Shown: positions 25,722 to 34,949, numbered from the stretch's first letter. The stretch: 64,000 nucleotides of DNA from Desmospora profundinema (GCF_031454155.1 NZ_JAVDQG010000006.1:124001-188000); one strand, 5' to 3'. A program made the numbers and translations. The notes: generated by a model from the sequence alone, not told the origin.

Positions 25722-26527
25722 TATATCCCACCTCTTTTGATAAATTTGTATTTAATACCCTCATCAATTAACATTTGCAACAGAGGCTCACTTGCAGTTG
25801 CATCTTCAAATACCCATGTGATATCCCATCCATCTTCTACTAGCATAGCATCTCTTTCAATCTCCCACCTTATTTCTTGTTTAGCTGAGAAATAGCCAGC
25901 ATACGGGCCGTCACCGGTTCTTGTTTTATGTTCAATCGCTCTTTGAGCCTTTATATCAGCAAGATCAAGTATTCTCTTTTGTCCATTTATGGTAACACTT
26001 ACTTCACGTTCTCCCCACCCTATCCTTTGATGATAAGCATTCATCGCTTCATTTGATCGTCCTGGTTTAATCACATTATTATCATAGTTTTTACTCCATC
26101 GTTCATAACTCCACGTTCCTCCGGCTTCTTTATAATCCTTCCACCTTTGTGCTTTATGTTCAGGTGTACCTGCCTTATAAACTTTACCAGCTTTCGCCGC
26201 ATCCCCAATTTTATCTACCCGCCGGACAAACCCCACACCGGATGCCAATGCGCCGCCATAAGGCACCACACCGATGGTTCGCTCCCACCACTCCAGTTCT
26301 TCGCCGGTAATGGCATCTTCACCCGTGATCGCCTCGTAGATCCCTTTTATTGTACCGACCCCTGGAATAAAATCCAATCCGGTGGACAATAAGACGGCAA
26401 AAAGGCTCAATCCCACCGTGGCCGCCACTGCCGCTCGGGTCGTATCGAAGCAATCGGTGAAACTGCCGCAGTTATCGGCGAAGGCTGTCTCCGGAAACAG
26501 AAGGAAGCGGGTTAGACCCGCTTCCAA
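25721..26527 (-). CDS. Orphan polymorphic toxin cassette: pre-toxin domain plus PD-(D/E)XK-like nuclease
   Basis: A 268-aa reading. Residues 8-92 nearly match the N-terminus of the toxin at 26905, including the AFADNC export-site region, one hydrophobic helix and the pre-toxin segment LDFIPGVGTIKGIYEAITGE. The C-terminal domain (about 160-268) differs completely: RILDLADIKAQRAIEHKT holds D188, E199 and K201 in a restriction-nuclease pattern, followed by EIRWEIERDA and WDITWVF. The signal-peptide start is missing: homology to the other toxin stops just before the signal core, and the only start is a TTG at 26527 without a ribosome site. It therefore looks like a silent cassette awaiting recombination. 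Confidence 0.65.
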   Translation of the reverse strand: MEAGLTRFLLFPETAFADNCGSFTDCFDTTRAAVAATVGLSLFAVLLSTGLDFIPGVGTIKGIYEAITGEDAITGEELEWWERTIGVVPYGGALASGVGFVRRVDKIGDAAKAGKVYKAGTPEHKAQRWKDYKEAGGTWSYERWSKNYDNNVIKPGRSNEAMNAYHQRIGWGEREVSVTINGQKRILDLADIKAQRAIEHKTRTGDGPYAGYFSAKQEIRWEIERDAMLVEDGWDITWVFEDATASEPLLQMLIDEGIKYKFIKRGGI

Positions 26528-26610
26528 CAGTTGCCGTTAGGCAAACGGCCAAGGTACTAAATATAAACCACATTCCTATGCATCAGTCTTTAGCTTGCTG
26601 TTATTTCTTG
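26503..26610 (+). ncRNA. Relic of a type I antitoxin RNA gene
   Basis: Two hairpins (GGAAGCGGG/CCCGCTTCC and GCCGTT/AACGGC) and the following AACCACATTCCTATGCATCAG line up with the antitoxin RNA region at 29936-30040. The matching toxin frame is absent, so it is a degraded copy. It abuts the 5' edge of the orphan toxin cassette. Confidence 0.5.
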
Positions 26611-26625
26611 CATTTTTTGTTTGAA

Positions 26626-26904
26626 TCAAATTATCTGTGTAAAGTCCGGGACACGTTTTTTGAATTCCTCTTTATCATCAAAACTTAACATCTTCGCTTG
26701 TTCGGGAGCAATAGCCCTTGATATATGAATTCCATGAAGGCAAGCATTACACCAGATAACCAAGAACCCAATTCTAGTTTTTGGATCACCCATATATTGG
26801 AAATCAACTTTCTTTTGACCACAATGAGGGCATTGAAGAGATGGAACATCTGGTAAGTTGTCATGAATCTCGCCAATTAGTTTATACCATTCATTTCTAG
26901 ACAT
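26626..26904 (-). CDS. Zinc-ribbon protein, putative immunity partner of the metalloprotease-type toxin
   Basis: A 92-aa protein with one four-cysteine zinc ribbon: CPHCGQKK near residue 24 and WCNACLHG near residue 51. No family recognised. The ATG follows the toxin stop directly (TAAATG), so the two are co-translated. As the only gene between this toxin and the next cassette it is the natural immunity candidate; a metal-sequestering mode is conceivable for a zinc-dependent toxin but is speculation. Confidence 0.55.
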   Translation of the reverse strand: MSRNEWYKLIGEIHDNLPDVPSLQCPHCGQKKVDFQYMGDPKTRIGFLVIWCNACLHGIHISRAIAPEQAKMLSFDDKEEFKKRVPDFTQII

Positions 26905-27654
26905 TTATTTCCCCTTCTTCAAGTAATAGTCCCACCACATATTTTCAGAACCATAAGCTCCATTTTCAAATTCAATTAACATATCTTTATCTTTTGGTTT
27001 TCCAAAGGTTTTAGTTTGATAAATATGCATTCTTTCATGTCCGATTGTTTTAACTAAAATCTCCCTACTATTAAAGGCATCAGGATAAAGTTGAATCTCC
27101 TTACCGTTTGGATTCGCCCATCCTGCTACATTCCTTCCAATCAATTCAGGGTCTCTCACTATATTAACTTTTATTCCTTGGAGTCCAATACCTGCATCTT
27201 TGGCAATTTGATTTACATGTCTTAACTGCATTGGTTCAGGTAAATCCTGAAAAGGGCCTGTGTTTTTGGTTTTTCGATACAAATCTCCGGATACACCCTC
27301 CACATCATTCGCCCGCTTCGCCAACTTGTAAAACCCATACCCGCCTCCAACCACCGCTGCACCATAAGGTACTACGCCGATGGCCCGTTCCCACCATTCC
27401 AACTCTTCCCCAGTAACGGCATCTTCACCCGTGATCGCCTCGTAGATCCCTTTTATTGTACCGACCCCTGGAATAAAATCCAATCCCGTACTAAGCAAGA
27501 CAGCAAAGAGGCTCAATCCCACCGTGGCCGCGACCGCCGCTCGGGTCGTGTCGAAACAATCGGCGAAACTGCCGCAGTTATCGGCAAAGGCTGTCTCCGG
27601 AAACAGAAGGAAGCATCCGATCATCCATCCCCAAATCCATATTCGGCTACTCAT
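26905..27654 (-). CDS. Secreted polymorphic toxin with pre-toxin domain and HExxH metallopeptidase-like tip
   Basis: A compact 249-aa toxin. Residues 1-24 form a signal peptide (MSSRIWIWGWMIGCFLLFPE, cleavage likely after AFA). Then come a Cys pair, a hydrophobic helix (VAATVGLSLFAVLLSTGLDF), the pre-toxin segment IPGVGTIKGIYEAITGED up to about residue 95, and a C-terminal domain with HERMH at 206-210, an HExxH zinc-protease motif. The ATG at 27654 sits behind GGAGGG and overlaps the upstream membrane-protein stop (ATGA). The frame is open further upstream but that reading lies antisense-free within the membrane gene and lacks a ribosome site. Export and protease activity are inferred from motifs. 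Confidence 0.7.
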   Translation of the reverse strand: MSSRIWIWGWMIGCFLLFPETAFADNCGSFADCFDTTRAAVAATVGLSLFAVLLSTGLDFIPGVGTIKGIYEAITGEDAVTGEELEWWERAIGVVPYGAAVVGGGYGFYKLAKRANDVEGVSGDLYRKTKNTGPFQDLPEPMQLRHVNQIAKDAGIGLQGIKVNIVRDPELIGRNVAGWANPNGKEIQLYPDAFNSREILVKTIGHERMHIYQTKTFGKPKDKDMLIEFENGAYGSENMWWDYYLKKGK

Positions 27655-28841
27655 GAAGCCTTCCCTCCTTCCGGTTGTTTGGTTTCCGGGAGGCCGGGAT
27701 TCAACAGGTACAAGATCAGAAAGGACAAGGCGGTCAGAAGGAGAACGGGACGGAAGTTGTCGGTCCAGTACCACGCCTCTTGCAACACTTGCTGAGAAAA
27801 TCCCTGGATCAGGACAAAACCGATGACCAGCCGGAACAATAGGGGAATGCGTTCCATCCAACGCGGCCAATCCCCCAGGGGGATGCGGATCAAGCCGTGG
27901 CGAGCAGCTTGCAGCAATAGAATGAACAGTCCCAGTCCGACGGCGTCCCAATAGGAATAGTAGAGTCCCGCGAGCAGCAACGTAATCCAAGCCGTCGACG
28001 CCAGGGTGCGAACGACTCGAGGAAGGCGCAAAGTCCATGGCACCACCGGCGGCGCTGCTGCCAGAAGATGTTCCATTTCATCCATGCGGATGCTTTTTTC
28101 CTGTTGGGAAGCGGTCAATCCCTGTAGGTAAATTCGCAGGATGGAAACCGTGACCGCGATCAGCAACAACCATCCGCCGTGCTCCTGCAAGGGCTCCATC
28201 GCCGATGCAGGAGGATCATCTCCGCTCCAAGTAAAAATGGGGCGGATTAGGATCGGTACCGCCTGGCTCCAGAAGTAAACCAGCGTCCAAGTGAGCGCCC
28301 CGTGCCCGATAAAAGCCCACCATCGACTGATCTCTCGAGACAGAGTCGGAGGCGGTGTCAACTGGGAAAGGAGGGATTTGGTCCAGACAGCGACATGTAC
28401 CGTTAAAAAAGCGAGTAGGCCATAGGAGAGGAGCAAGGGCAGACGGATTTGCAACAAAGGTTCCCACACGCTCGTCTCCCCGGTCCATGGATCAATCACA
28501 ATCCATTCCGGACGGGCCAGAAAAAAGTCACCCAAAATGAACCCGAAGAGAAACCCGATTCCCAGCCTCGCACTTAAAATTCCAAAAACAGCGGCTACCA
28601 TCATCAGGATCATCGATTCCGTCCATGCCTGTTCATATCCCCACTGTCCCCACCCAAACCCTAAACCTGAAAAGAAGGCCAAGAGAGGCAACACGGCCGC
28701 AACCCACGGCCAAGCCGTCAGGAATAACCCATCTGTTAAAATCACCGGTAATCCGGGGGTGAGGTGGCGGGAGCGCAAGGGGAGATCCACCCACTCAAAT
28801 CGAACCAGCCGTTTGATCGCTGAATCTATTTTCTCTATCAA
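27651..28841 (-). CDS. Large polytopic membrane protein coupled to the toxin gene
   Basis: About 396 aa with roughly ten hydrophobic segments and no recognised family. The TTG at 28841 follows GGGAGGGGG and overlaps the stop of the previous gene as TTGA; an in-frame start at 28859 precedes that ribosome site. Its own stop overlaps the toxin start as ATGA. This chain of four-base overlaps means the toxin is translated directly after this protein. A role in toxin export, processing or self-protection is inferred from the linkage only. Confidence 0.6.
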   Translation of the reverse strand: MIEKIDSAIKRLVRFEWVDLPLRSRHLTPGLPVILTDGLFLTAWPWVAAVLPLLAFFSGLGFGWGQWGYEQAWTESMILMMVAAVFGILSARLGIGFLFGFILGDFFLARPEWIVIDPWTGETSVWEPLLQIRLPLLLSYGLLAFLTVHVAVWTKSLLSQLTPPPTLSREISRWWAFIGHGALTWTLVYFWSQAVPILIRPIFTWSGDDPPASAMEPLQEHGGWLLLIAVTVSILRIYLQGLTASQQEKSIRMDEMEHLLAAAPPVVPWTLRLPRVVRTLASTAWITLLLAGLYYSYWDAVGLGLFILLLQAARHGLIRIPLGDWPRWMERIPLLFRLVIGFVLIQGFSQQVLQEAWYWTDNFRPVLLLTALSFLILYLLNPGLPETKQPEGGKAS

Positions 28842-29524
28842 GAAAGTTCCCCCTCCCATCGACGAAGCAGGCGTTTCGAAACATCGCCCAACACGATGCC
28901 GTAAATGATATGCCCAAAGATGGAGACGGACAAAAACTCATCCAGTGCCTTCAACCCCAGCCATCCCGGATAGACAGAGACCATCATGGTTTCCAGGATC
29001 AATGCCCAGACAATTCCGCCCCGGATGCCTTTGTGTCCAAAGGCGATGGTGTAAGCCATGGCGAAGCCCACCCCGTTGGCCAGATGAAACCCGACACCCA
29101 GGATTTCCACCCACCAGCCGTTGTAGCCGGTTCCCACCAGGGATTGACCGAAGATAAGGAAAATATCGAAAGGCCAAAACTGGATACCGGTCCATCGGAT
29201 GAGAAGAAATCGGGAGGCGTCATAAGCCAAGGTGGCCAAAACCCCGGCGACCAGTCCCGCTTTGACCGCATGGTGGAGACGCGTTCGCTCCGCCGGACGG
29301 CTTCGTCGCCAAATTAACGAGCCGATGATGGAAGCGAGAAGCAGGATCACGATTAAGGTCGCTAGCATAGAAACACCGGAAAGAACATAAATCAACAGAG
29401 CGGCTCCGGTCGAAATAAAAAGTAACGCAAAAAGGTAACGATGCTTATGAGAGCACAGGGCCACTTCCTCCTTCGGGAAAATGGGATAATGAAAAGAATC
29501 GTGTGGTTTTAGGGAAGGATACAT
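28838..29524 (-). CDS. Polytopic membrane protein, first gene of the toxin operon
   Basis: About 228 aa with six or so hydrophobic helices (for example YLFALLFISTGAALLIYVL and ILVILLLASIIGSLIW-like segments) and a basic tail. Family not recognised. The start is uncertain: the frame opens at 29581 without a ribosome site, ATG at 29524 is chosen, and a GAAGGAGG at about 29470 suggests an even later non-ATG start. A TTGACA at 29554-29559 (minus strand) may be its -35 box. It overlaps the next membrane gene by four bases. Confidence 0.5.
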   Translation of the reverse strand: MYPSLKPHDSFHYPIFPKEEVALCSHKHRYLFALLFISTGAALLIYVLSGVSMLATLIVILLLASIIGSLIWRRSRPAERTRLHHAVKAGLVAGVLATLAYDASRFLLIRWTGIQFWPFDIFLIFGQSLVGTGYNGWWVEILGVGFHLANGVGFAMAYTIAFGHKGIRGGIVWALILETMMVSVYPGWLGLKALDEFLSVSIFGHIIYGIVLGDVSKRLLRRWEGELS

Positions 29525-29666
29525 TTTCCACAGATTTAATCTTATACGGTTTTTGTCAATTGGTAAATAGAACCTTTCCACTGAAGAAGATCGATCTTAT
29601 TTGAATTTTATCGATCAGCCACCATGATCGGTTCCTGTTGAGTGGATCCACTCAAGTATTAATGGA

Positions 29667-29865
29667 TTAGGGTCTGTCTGGTAATTCAATTTTCCGCAAG
29701 AACGAGAGAGGGTCGGTATGCTGGCGGAGAGCCTTTGCACTCATAGAGCACAAGTCTCGCCTAGGTCACTTCGTTCCCGGTCTCGCTATGCGCTTTTTGC
29801 AACGAAACGAAGACAGCCATACCGACCCGGGATCCCGCCCTACGGATTTATCAGACACGCCTTAG
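29667..29865. repeat. Full copy (C) of the dispersed inverted-end repeat
   Basis: Begins TTAGGGTCTGTCTGG and ends CAGACACGCCTTAG. Inside, GGGTCGGTATG near the left and CATACCGACCC near the right form a second inverted pair. It holds CACTCATAGAGCAC and TTGCAACGAAACGAAGAC as in copy B. About 199 bp, no gene of its own. Confidence 0.75.
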
Positions 29866-29935
29866 TCAGGAATAAATCAGGCTATCGATGGTGGTTGATT
29901 TCGGATGATTGTGTTATCCTGTGGATAGGATAAAT

Positions 29936-30040
29936 AGAAGCGGGGATGGTCCCCCGCTTCTGGTAGCTGCCGTCAGGCAGACGGCCAGAGAACAAGGATA
30001 ACCCGCGTTCCTTTGCGTCAGGGGCGGGTTATTTCTTTTT
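29936..30040 (+). ncRNA. Type I antitoxin RNA (antisense to the toxin mRNA 3' end)
   Basis: Three stable hairpins in series: AGAAGCGGGG/CCCCGCTTCT, GCCGTC/GACGGC, and AACCCGC/GCGGGTT followed by a T run (terminator on the plus strand). It points towards the small hydrophobic toxin frame at 30047 on the other strand. This tail-to-tail arrangement is that of TxpA/RatA and BsrG/SR4. The first hairpin can also end the toxin mRNA on the minus strand. Promoter not located. Confidence 0.6.
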
Positions 30041-30046
30041 GAGTGC

Positions 30047-30124
30047 CTAATATGCGATTACCACGGCTGCTAATTGCAGCACCAGGCCCATCGCTTGCAG
30101 GAGTGTTGTCGTATCCATCGGCAT
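30047..30124 (-). CDS. Holin-like type I toxin peptide
   Basis: A 25-residue hydrophobic peptide beginning MPMDTTTLLQAMG and ending VVIAY, one predicted membrane helix. AAGGGGGTG lies directly before the first ATG, so the second ATG at 30118 (23 aa) is the better-spaced start. Size, hydrophobicity and the convergent structured RNA match the putative holin-like toxins of Bacilli, which depolarise the membrane when unrepressed. Family membership is judged by pattern, not by search. Confidence 0.6.
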   Translation of the reverse strand: MPMDTTTLLQAMGLVLQLAAVVIAY

Positions 30125-30461
30125 CACCCCCTTTTTCAAGGGTGTACCGCCCGCCCTATTGCTACTACCATCTACCATTCTGACAGAATAGAGCGTGAAA
30201 GGATCACACATTTGGTGTGATTTTTTTGTTTGAAAGCACTAGATTCGTAGGTCGGTTTTTTCTCCTTCATGAACCCTACCCGCAACATTGTCCTTTCCCA
30301 CGCATAGGATAAACCATCTCATGGACCATCCGTCTCTTGATTTCGTTTGGTATTCCGTAACTTTTCCCATTATGGTTCATGTGTGAAAACAGTCGTGAAT
30401 ACGATGGAGTACAAACACCTAGAGAAGACATCATCGAGTGGAAGCTGAGAGGAGGGTTTCC

Positions 30462-32360
30462 ATGGACATCCTGAAACGTATCGCTGAGCAGCGGAAGCAG
30501 GAAGAGAAGCTGGCATGGGAGGGAACCTTCGCTGAATATCTGGAAATGGTTCGGGAGCGTCCGGAATTGGCACAAACCGCTCATTCCAGGGTTTACAATA
30601 TGATTGCCGATGCCGGTGTGGAGACCGGTGAAAATGGAAGCAAACAGTATTTGTTCTTCAGCCGGGAACTCTTCGGATTGGATCGGGCGATTGAGCGACT
30701 GGTGGAGGAATACTTCCACTCGGCCGCCCGCCGGCTGGATGTGCGAAAACGGATCCTTTTGTTGATGGGACCGGTCTCCGGGGGAAAGTCGACAATCGTC
30801 ACGATGTTGAAGCAGGGCTTGGAACAGTATTCCCGTACGGATGCCGGAGCGGTTTATGCCATCAAGGGCTGCCCGATGCAAGAAGATCCCCTCCATCTGA
30901 TTCCGCCCTCGATGCGAGCCGAAGTAGAAGAGGAGCTGGGGGTACGGATCGAAGGCAATCTCTGCCCTTCCTGCCGGATCCGGTTGAAAGAAGAATACGG
31001 AAACCGTATTGAGGACGTGCGGGTGGAACGGGTGCTTCTCTCCGAAGACGATCGGGTGGGGATCGGAACCTTCAGTCCCTCGGATCCCAAATCCCAGGAT
31101 ATCGCCGATCTCACCGGAAGCATTGACTTTGCCACCATCACCGAGTATGGATCCGAGTCGGATCCCCGCGCTTACCGATTTGACGGTGAATTGAACAAAG
31201 CTAACCGCGGCTTAATGGAATTTCAGGAGATGCTCAAGTGTGACGAGAAATTTTTGTGGAATCTTCTCTCTCTTACACAGGAAGGTAATTTTAAAGCGGG
31301 ACGGTTTGCGCTCATCAGTGCCGATGAGCTGATTGTGGCCCATACCAACGAAGCGGAATACAAATCCTTTATCGCCAACAAAAAAAACGAAGCATTACAA
31401 TCCCGGATCATCGTGATGCCCGTTCCCTATAATCTGGAGGTATCCAAAGAGGAGAAAATCTACGAGAAATTGATTCGCCAAAGCGACCTGAGTCATATCC
31501 ACATCGCACCCCACGCCTTGCGGGCGGCGGCTACTTTCAGCATTTTGACACGGCTGAGAGAGTCCAAAAAACAAGGGGTCGACCTGGTGAAAAAAATGCG
31601 CCTCTACGACGGCAAGTCCGTGGAAGGGTACAAAGACACCGATGTGGAGGAACTGCGGAACGAGCACCTGGACGAAGGGATGTCCGGTGTCGATCCTCGC
31701 TATGTCATCAACCGCATCTCCAGTGCCCTGATCCGGACAGAAGCCGATTATATCAATGCCATGGATATTCTGCGGGCGATTAAGGACGGTTTGGATCAAC
31801 ATCCGTCTATCACGAAAGAGGAACGGGACCGTTATCTGAATTTTATTTCTATTGCACGCAAGGAGTATGACGAACTGGCCAAAAAAGAAGTGCAAAAGGC
31901 GTTTGTTTACTCCTATGAAGAGTCGGCCAAAACGTTATTGGACAACTATCTGGACAATGTGGAAGCTTACTGCAACTGGCAGAAGATCCGGGATCCTTTG
32001 ACGGGGGAAGAGCTGGAGCCGGATGAGAAACTGATGCGTTCCATTGAAGAACAGATCGGTATCTCGGAAAACGCCAAAAAAGCGTTCCGTGAAGAAATCC
32101 TGATCCGCATCTCCGCTTATGCCCGCAAGGGGAAGAAATTTGACTACAACAGCCACGATCGCTTGCGGGAAGCGATCCAGAAAAAACTGTTCGCCGATCT
32201 GAAAGATGTGGTGAAAATCACCACATCCACCAAAACGCCGGATGAAAACCAACTGAAAAAGATTAACGAAGTGATTGCCACGCTGGTGGAAAAGTATGGC
32301 TACACCACCGCCAGCGCCAACGAACTGCTGCGCTATGTGGGGAGCCTCTTGAACCGCTAG
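30462..32360 (+). CDS. prkA: PrkA family serine protein kinase / AAA protein
   Basis: A 632-aa protein, the length of Bacillus subtilis PrkA. The AAA-like ATPase part has Walker [10 protein letters not shown] near residue 105 and the conserved [17 protein letters not shown] stretch; the C-terminal third is the PrkA kinase-like domain. PrkA acts in sporulation and stationary phase and has been linked to control of sigma-K dependent genes. ATG at 30462 is placed by GGAGGG; the in-frame ATG at 30438 has none. YhbH follows 32 bases downstream, the usual pairing. Confidence 0.93.
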   Translation: MDILKRIAEQRKQEEKLAWEGTFAEYLEMVRERPELAQTAHSRVYNMIADAGVETGENGSKQYLFFSRELFGLDRAIERLVEEYFHSAARRLDVRKRILLLMGPVSGGKSTIVTMLKQGLEQYSRTDAGAVYAIKGCPMQEDPLHLIPPSMRAEVEEELGVRIEGNLCPSCRIRLKEEYGNRIEDVRVERVLLSEDDRVGIGTFSPSDPKSQDIADLTGSIDFATITEYGSESDPRAYRFDGELNKANRGLMEFQEMLKCDEKFLWNLLSLTQEGNFKAGRFALISADELIVAHTNEAEYKSFIANKKNEALQSRIIVMPVPYNLEVSKEEKIYEKLIRQSDLSHIHIAPHALRAAATFSILTRLRESKKQGVDLVKKMRLYDGKSVEGYKDTDVEELRNEHLDEGMSGVDPRYVINRISSALIRTEADYINAMDILRAIKDGLDQHPSITKEERDRYLNFISIARKEYDELAKKEVQKAFVYSYEESAKTLLDNYLDNVEAYCNWQKIRDPLTGEELEPDEKLMRSIEEQIGISENAKKAFREEILIRISAYARKGKKFDYNSHDRLREAIQKKLFADLKDVVKITTSTKTPDENQLKKINEVIATLVEKYGYTTASANELLRYVGSLLNR

Positions 32361-32392
32361 TGGGACTTCGGGAGAGACAGGAGGTACCCCGG

Positions 32393-33544
32393 ATGTCGAA
32401 ACCCACCTTTATCGTGTCGGAAGAAAACTGGTCCTTACACCGGAAAGGCCATCAGGACCAGATGCGTCATCAGGAGAAAGTGAAGGAAGCGATCAAGAAA
32501 AACCTGTCCGACCTCATCTCGGAGGAGAGCATCATTCTCTCCGACGGCAAAAAAGTGGTCAAAATCCCGATCCGGTCCATGGAAGAGTATAAATTTCGCT
32601 TTAACTACAATAAAGGAAAGCATGTGGGGCAGGGAGACGGGAAAAGTCAGGTGGGGGACGTGATCGGAAGGGAGCGGGCCAAGGGGCAACCGGGGAAAGG
32701 GCAGGGGGCGGGGGATTCCCCCGGCCAGGATTACTATGAAGCGGAAATTTCGGTGGATGAGCTGGAGAGCATGCTCTTTTCCGAACTGGAACTGCCTCGC
32801 TTGCAACAAAAAGAACAACAGGAGATTGAAACCCAGGATATTCGTTTTAACGACGTGCGGAAAAAAGGGCTGATGGGAAACATCGATAAGAAACGGACCC
32901 TTCTCAACTCCCTGAAACGGAACGCGATGAAAGGTAAGGAGGGCTTCGGCCGCATCTCCGATGAGGATCTTCGGTTCAAGACGTGGGAAGAGATCGTGAT
33001 TCCCCACTCCAACGCCGTTGTGATCGCTATGATGGACACCTCGGGTTCCATGGGCATTTTTGAAAAATACATCGCACGCAGTTTCTTCTTTTGGATGACC
33101 CGCTTTCTTCGCACTCAATATGAAAAAGTGGAAATCGTCTTTATCGCCCACCATACCGAGGCCAAGGAAGTTTCCGAAGAACACTTTTTCAGCAAGGGAG
33201 AATCCGGCGGCACCATCTGTTCCTCCGCCTATCGTAAAGCCCTGGAAGTGATCGACGACCGTTATCCGCCGCACCGCTACAACATCTATCCCTTCCACTT
33301 TTCCGACGGCGACAACCTCACCTCCGACAACGAACGCTGTATAAAGTTGGTTCGGGAGCTGATGAACCGCTGCAACCTTTTCGGCTATGGGGAAGTGAAT
33401 CAATATAATCGCCACAGTACCCTCATGAACGCCTACAAACACATTCAGGATGAGACCTTTATGCACTATATCATCCGGGAAAAGGGGCAGGTGTACAATG
33501 CATTGAAGCATTTCTTCGGGAGGAGGGAAGAAGCGATAGGGTAA
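32393..33544 (+). CDS. yhbH: Sporulation protein YhbH (DUF444)
   Basis: A 383-aa DUF444 protein with a C-terminal von Willebrand-like domain. The metal-site motif is MMDTSGSMG near residue 217, and a Gly/Gln-rich linker sits near residues 85-115. In Bacilli yhbH is expressed in sporulation and travels with prkA and spoVR, forming a conserved functional trio; spoVR is not in this window. ATG at 32393 follows AGGAGG; the frame is open a little further upstream, back to the prkA stop. Terminator follows. Confidence 0.92.
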   Translation: MSKPTFIVSEENWSLHRKGHQDQMRHQEKVKEAIKKNLSDLISEESIILSDGKKVVKIPIRSMEEYKFRFNYNKGKHVGQGDGKSQVGDVIGRERAKGQPGKGQGAGDSPGQDYYEAEISVDELESMLFSELELPRLQQKEQQEIETQDIRFNDVRKKGLMGNIDKKRTLLNSLKRNAMKGKEGFGRISDEDLRFKTWEEIVIPHSNAVVIAMMDTSGSMGIFEKYIARSFFFWMTRFLRTQYEKVEIVFIAHHTEAKEVSEEHFFSKGESGGTICSSAYRKALEVIDDRYPPHRYNIYPFHFSDGDNLTSDNERCIKLVRELMNRCNLFGYGEVNQYNRHSTLMNAYKHIQDETFMHYIIREKGQVYNALKHFFGRREEAIG

Positions 33545-33550
33545 AAAGAG

Positions 33551-33586
33551 AAAAATCCGCTCCTTAAACAGGGGCGGTATTTTTCT
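33551..33586 (+). terminator. Terminator of prkA-yhbH
   Basis: AAAATCCGCTCC pairs with GGGGCGGTATTTT around TTAAACA, followed by T residues. Confidence 0.7.
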
Positions 33587-33701
33587 TTGATAAGGGAGTA
33601 TGATTTTTCTCGGCCCGGTGGAGAGGATTTTTGTTCTCTCTTGCCTATGAATATATTACCATGTTGTGAGTTGGGATTAGCCTAAGTGGAAGTGATTTTT
33701 G

Positions 33702-33785
33702 ATGAAAAAGAGTTTACGCATCCTGATTGTATTCGGGTTGGTTGGAGTTGGGGGAGCAGTTGAAGATGGTTCCCTTAGTTTGTGA
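33702..33785 (+). pseudogene. Lipoprotein gene relic, paralogue of 55632
   Basis: ATG at 33702 gives 27 residues, MKKSLRILIVFGLVGVGGAV and a short tail. It closely resembles the signal of the intact lipoprotein at 55632 (MKTRLCILVVFGLIGMVGC) but the lipobox cysteine is gone and a stop follows. The upstream terminator block CAGGGGCGGTATTTTT is shared by both loci. Confidence 0.5.
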
Positions 33786-34160
33786 CGAAAGGGAAGATTA
33801 GACTGGAAGAGCCCTTTGGAGTCCCTCAGGAACTTAGCAAACCGTAAAGGACTTCCGAATCTTGATGGTTACTTTTTTACTTCGTATTTGGGTTTGGTGT
33901 CGCTATCCCCAACCCCCTGGCTCGTCTGTCTTTGAATCACCCGGGTAACGGGTAGGGACCGAGCAGAGAGGACAGGGGGTCGGAAAGCCGGGCGGAGATC
34001 AAACTCCCTGATGATGAACCGGTATGCGTTTGCGGGAGGAAATTCGATTTTACTTGTAGAACTGGATGGGCATGTACTACTGGATACGCGGTTGCCGGTA
34101 TGGGTCGTACCTGTTTGCGGAAGCTGCTGAAGGACGTCACCGATTCGCCGGTAAAATCAT
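33786..34160. other. No gene recognised
   Basis: Short open stretches only (for example one reading AFAGGNSILLVELDGHVL that stops after 38 codons). They may be remains of a decayed gene; nothing can be named. Confidence 0.3.
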
Positions 34161-34187
34161 TTATATTGACGGAGGGAGGATCCATCA

Positions 34188-34949
34188 TTGAGGAAGCTGA
34201 TAGATTTGAGTGATAAACTTAGCAATGATACGACATCATTTGAATTGAGCCCTCATCAAATCCGATATTTTGACCATAAGGCGGGGACTCAACAGGTTAA
34301 AGAGGTTTTAGGGTTGGGTGAAGAAACCTTTCCCAACGGAATCGCTTGGGCAACCGAAGAAGTGGTCCTGAATACTCACTCAGGAACTCACGTCGATGCG
34401 CCATATCACTACGGCCCCTTAAGCGGTGATCAACCGGCTAAAACCATCGATCAGGTGCCGCTTGAGTGGTGCTATGGTGATGGGGTAGTCCTGGATATGC
34501 GACACAAAAAAATCGGTGAGGCGATTACGGAAAAAGATTTGCAATCAGAACTGGAACGGATTGGCTATCCATTAAAGCCGTTAGATATTACCCTGATTCA
34601 CACAGGTGCGTCAACGTTCTTCGATCAGCCCGGCTATGCTTTTAAGCAACCCGGACTCAATCGAGCCGCAACGGAATGGCTGGTGGACCAGGGCATCAAG
34701 TTGATCGGTATTGATGCATGGGGGTTAGATCGACCATTTGATCGAATGGCTGTAGAGGCGAAGGAAGGAAAGGGGCAATTTTGGGAGGCACATCTAGTAG
34801 GGAGAGAAAAAGAATATTGTCAAATTGAAAAGCTATGCAACCTGGATCAGATTCCAAAACCATACGGGTTTAAAATCTCGGCCTTTCCGATCAATATTAA
34901 AGATGCCAGCGCGGGCTGGAGTCGAGTGGTTGCGATTATAGAAGAGTAA
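34188..34949 (+). CDS. Cyclase family protein (kynurenine-formamidase-like)
   Basis: A 253-aa metal-dependent hydrolase of the cyclase/KynB family. The zinc-site motif HSGTHVDAPYHYG lies near residues 65-77, and GIDAWGLDRP with the later EAHL motif completes the active-site region. Members hydrolyse formamides, including N-formylkynurenine, but this one has no tryptophan-pathway neighbours, so the substrate is open. The start is TTG at 34188 behind GGAGGGAGGATCC. It stands alone after a decayed stretch. Confidence 0.82.
   Translation: MRKLIDLSDKLSNDTTSFELSPHQIRYFDHKAGTQQVKEVLGLGEETFPNGIAWATEEVVLNTHSGTHVDAPYHYGPLSGDQPAKTIDQVPLEWCYGDGVVLDMRHKKIGEAITEKDLQSELERIGYPLKPLDITLIHTGASTFFDQPGYAFKQPGLNRAATEWLVDQGIKLIGIDAWGLDRPFDRMAVEAKEGKGQFWEAHLVGREKEYCQIEKLCNLDQIPKPYGFKISAFPINIKDASAGWSRVVAIIEE

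Noticed and set aside
27655-28038. Upstream extension of the metalloprotease-type toxin
   Set aside because: The extension has no ribosome site and no signal-like start, lies inside the membrane-protein gene, and the ATG at 27654 has both a strong ribosome site and a signal peptide.
28910-29317. Plus-strand frame opposite the first island membrane protein
   Set aside because: Low-complexity shadow without ribosome site.
29718-29933. Open frame inside repeat copy C
   Set aside because: Translation of the repeat; runs out into the antitoxin region.
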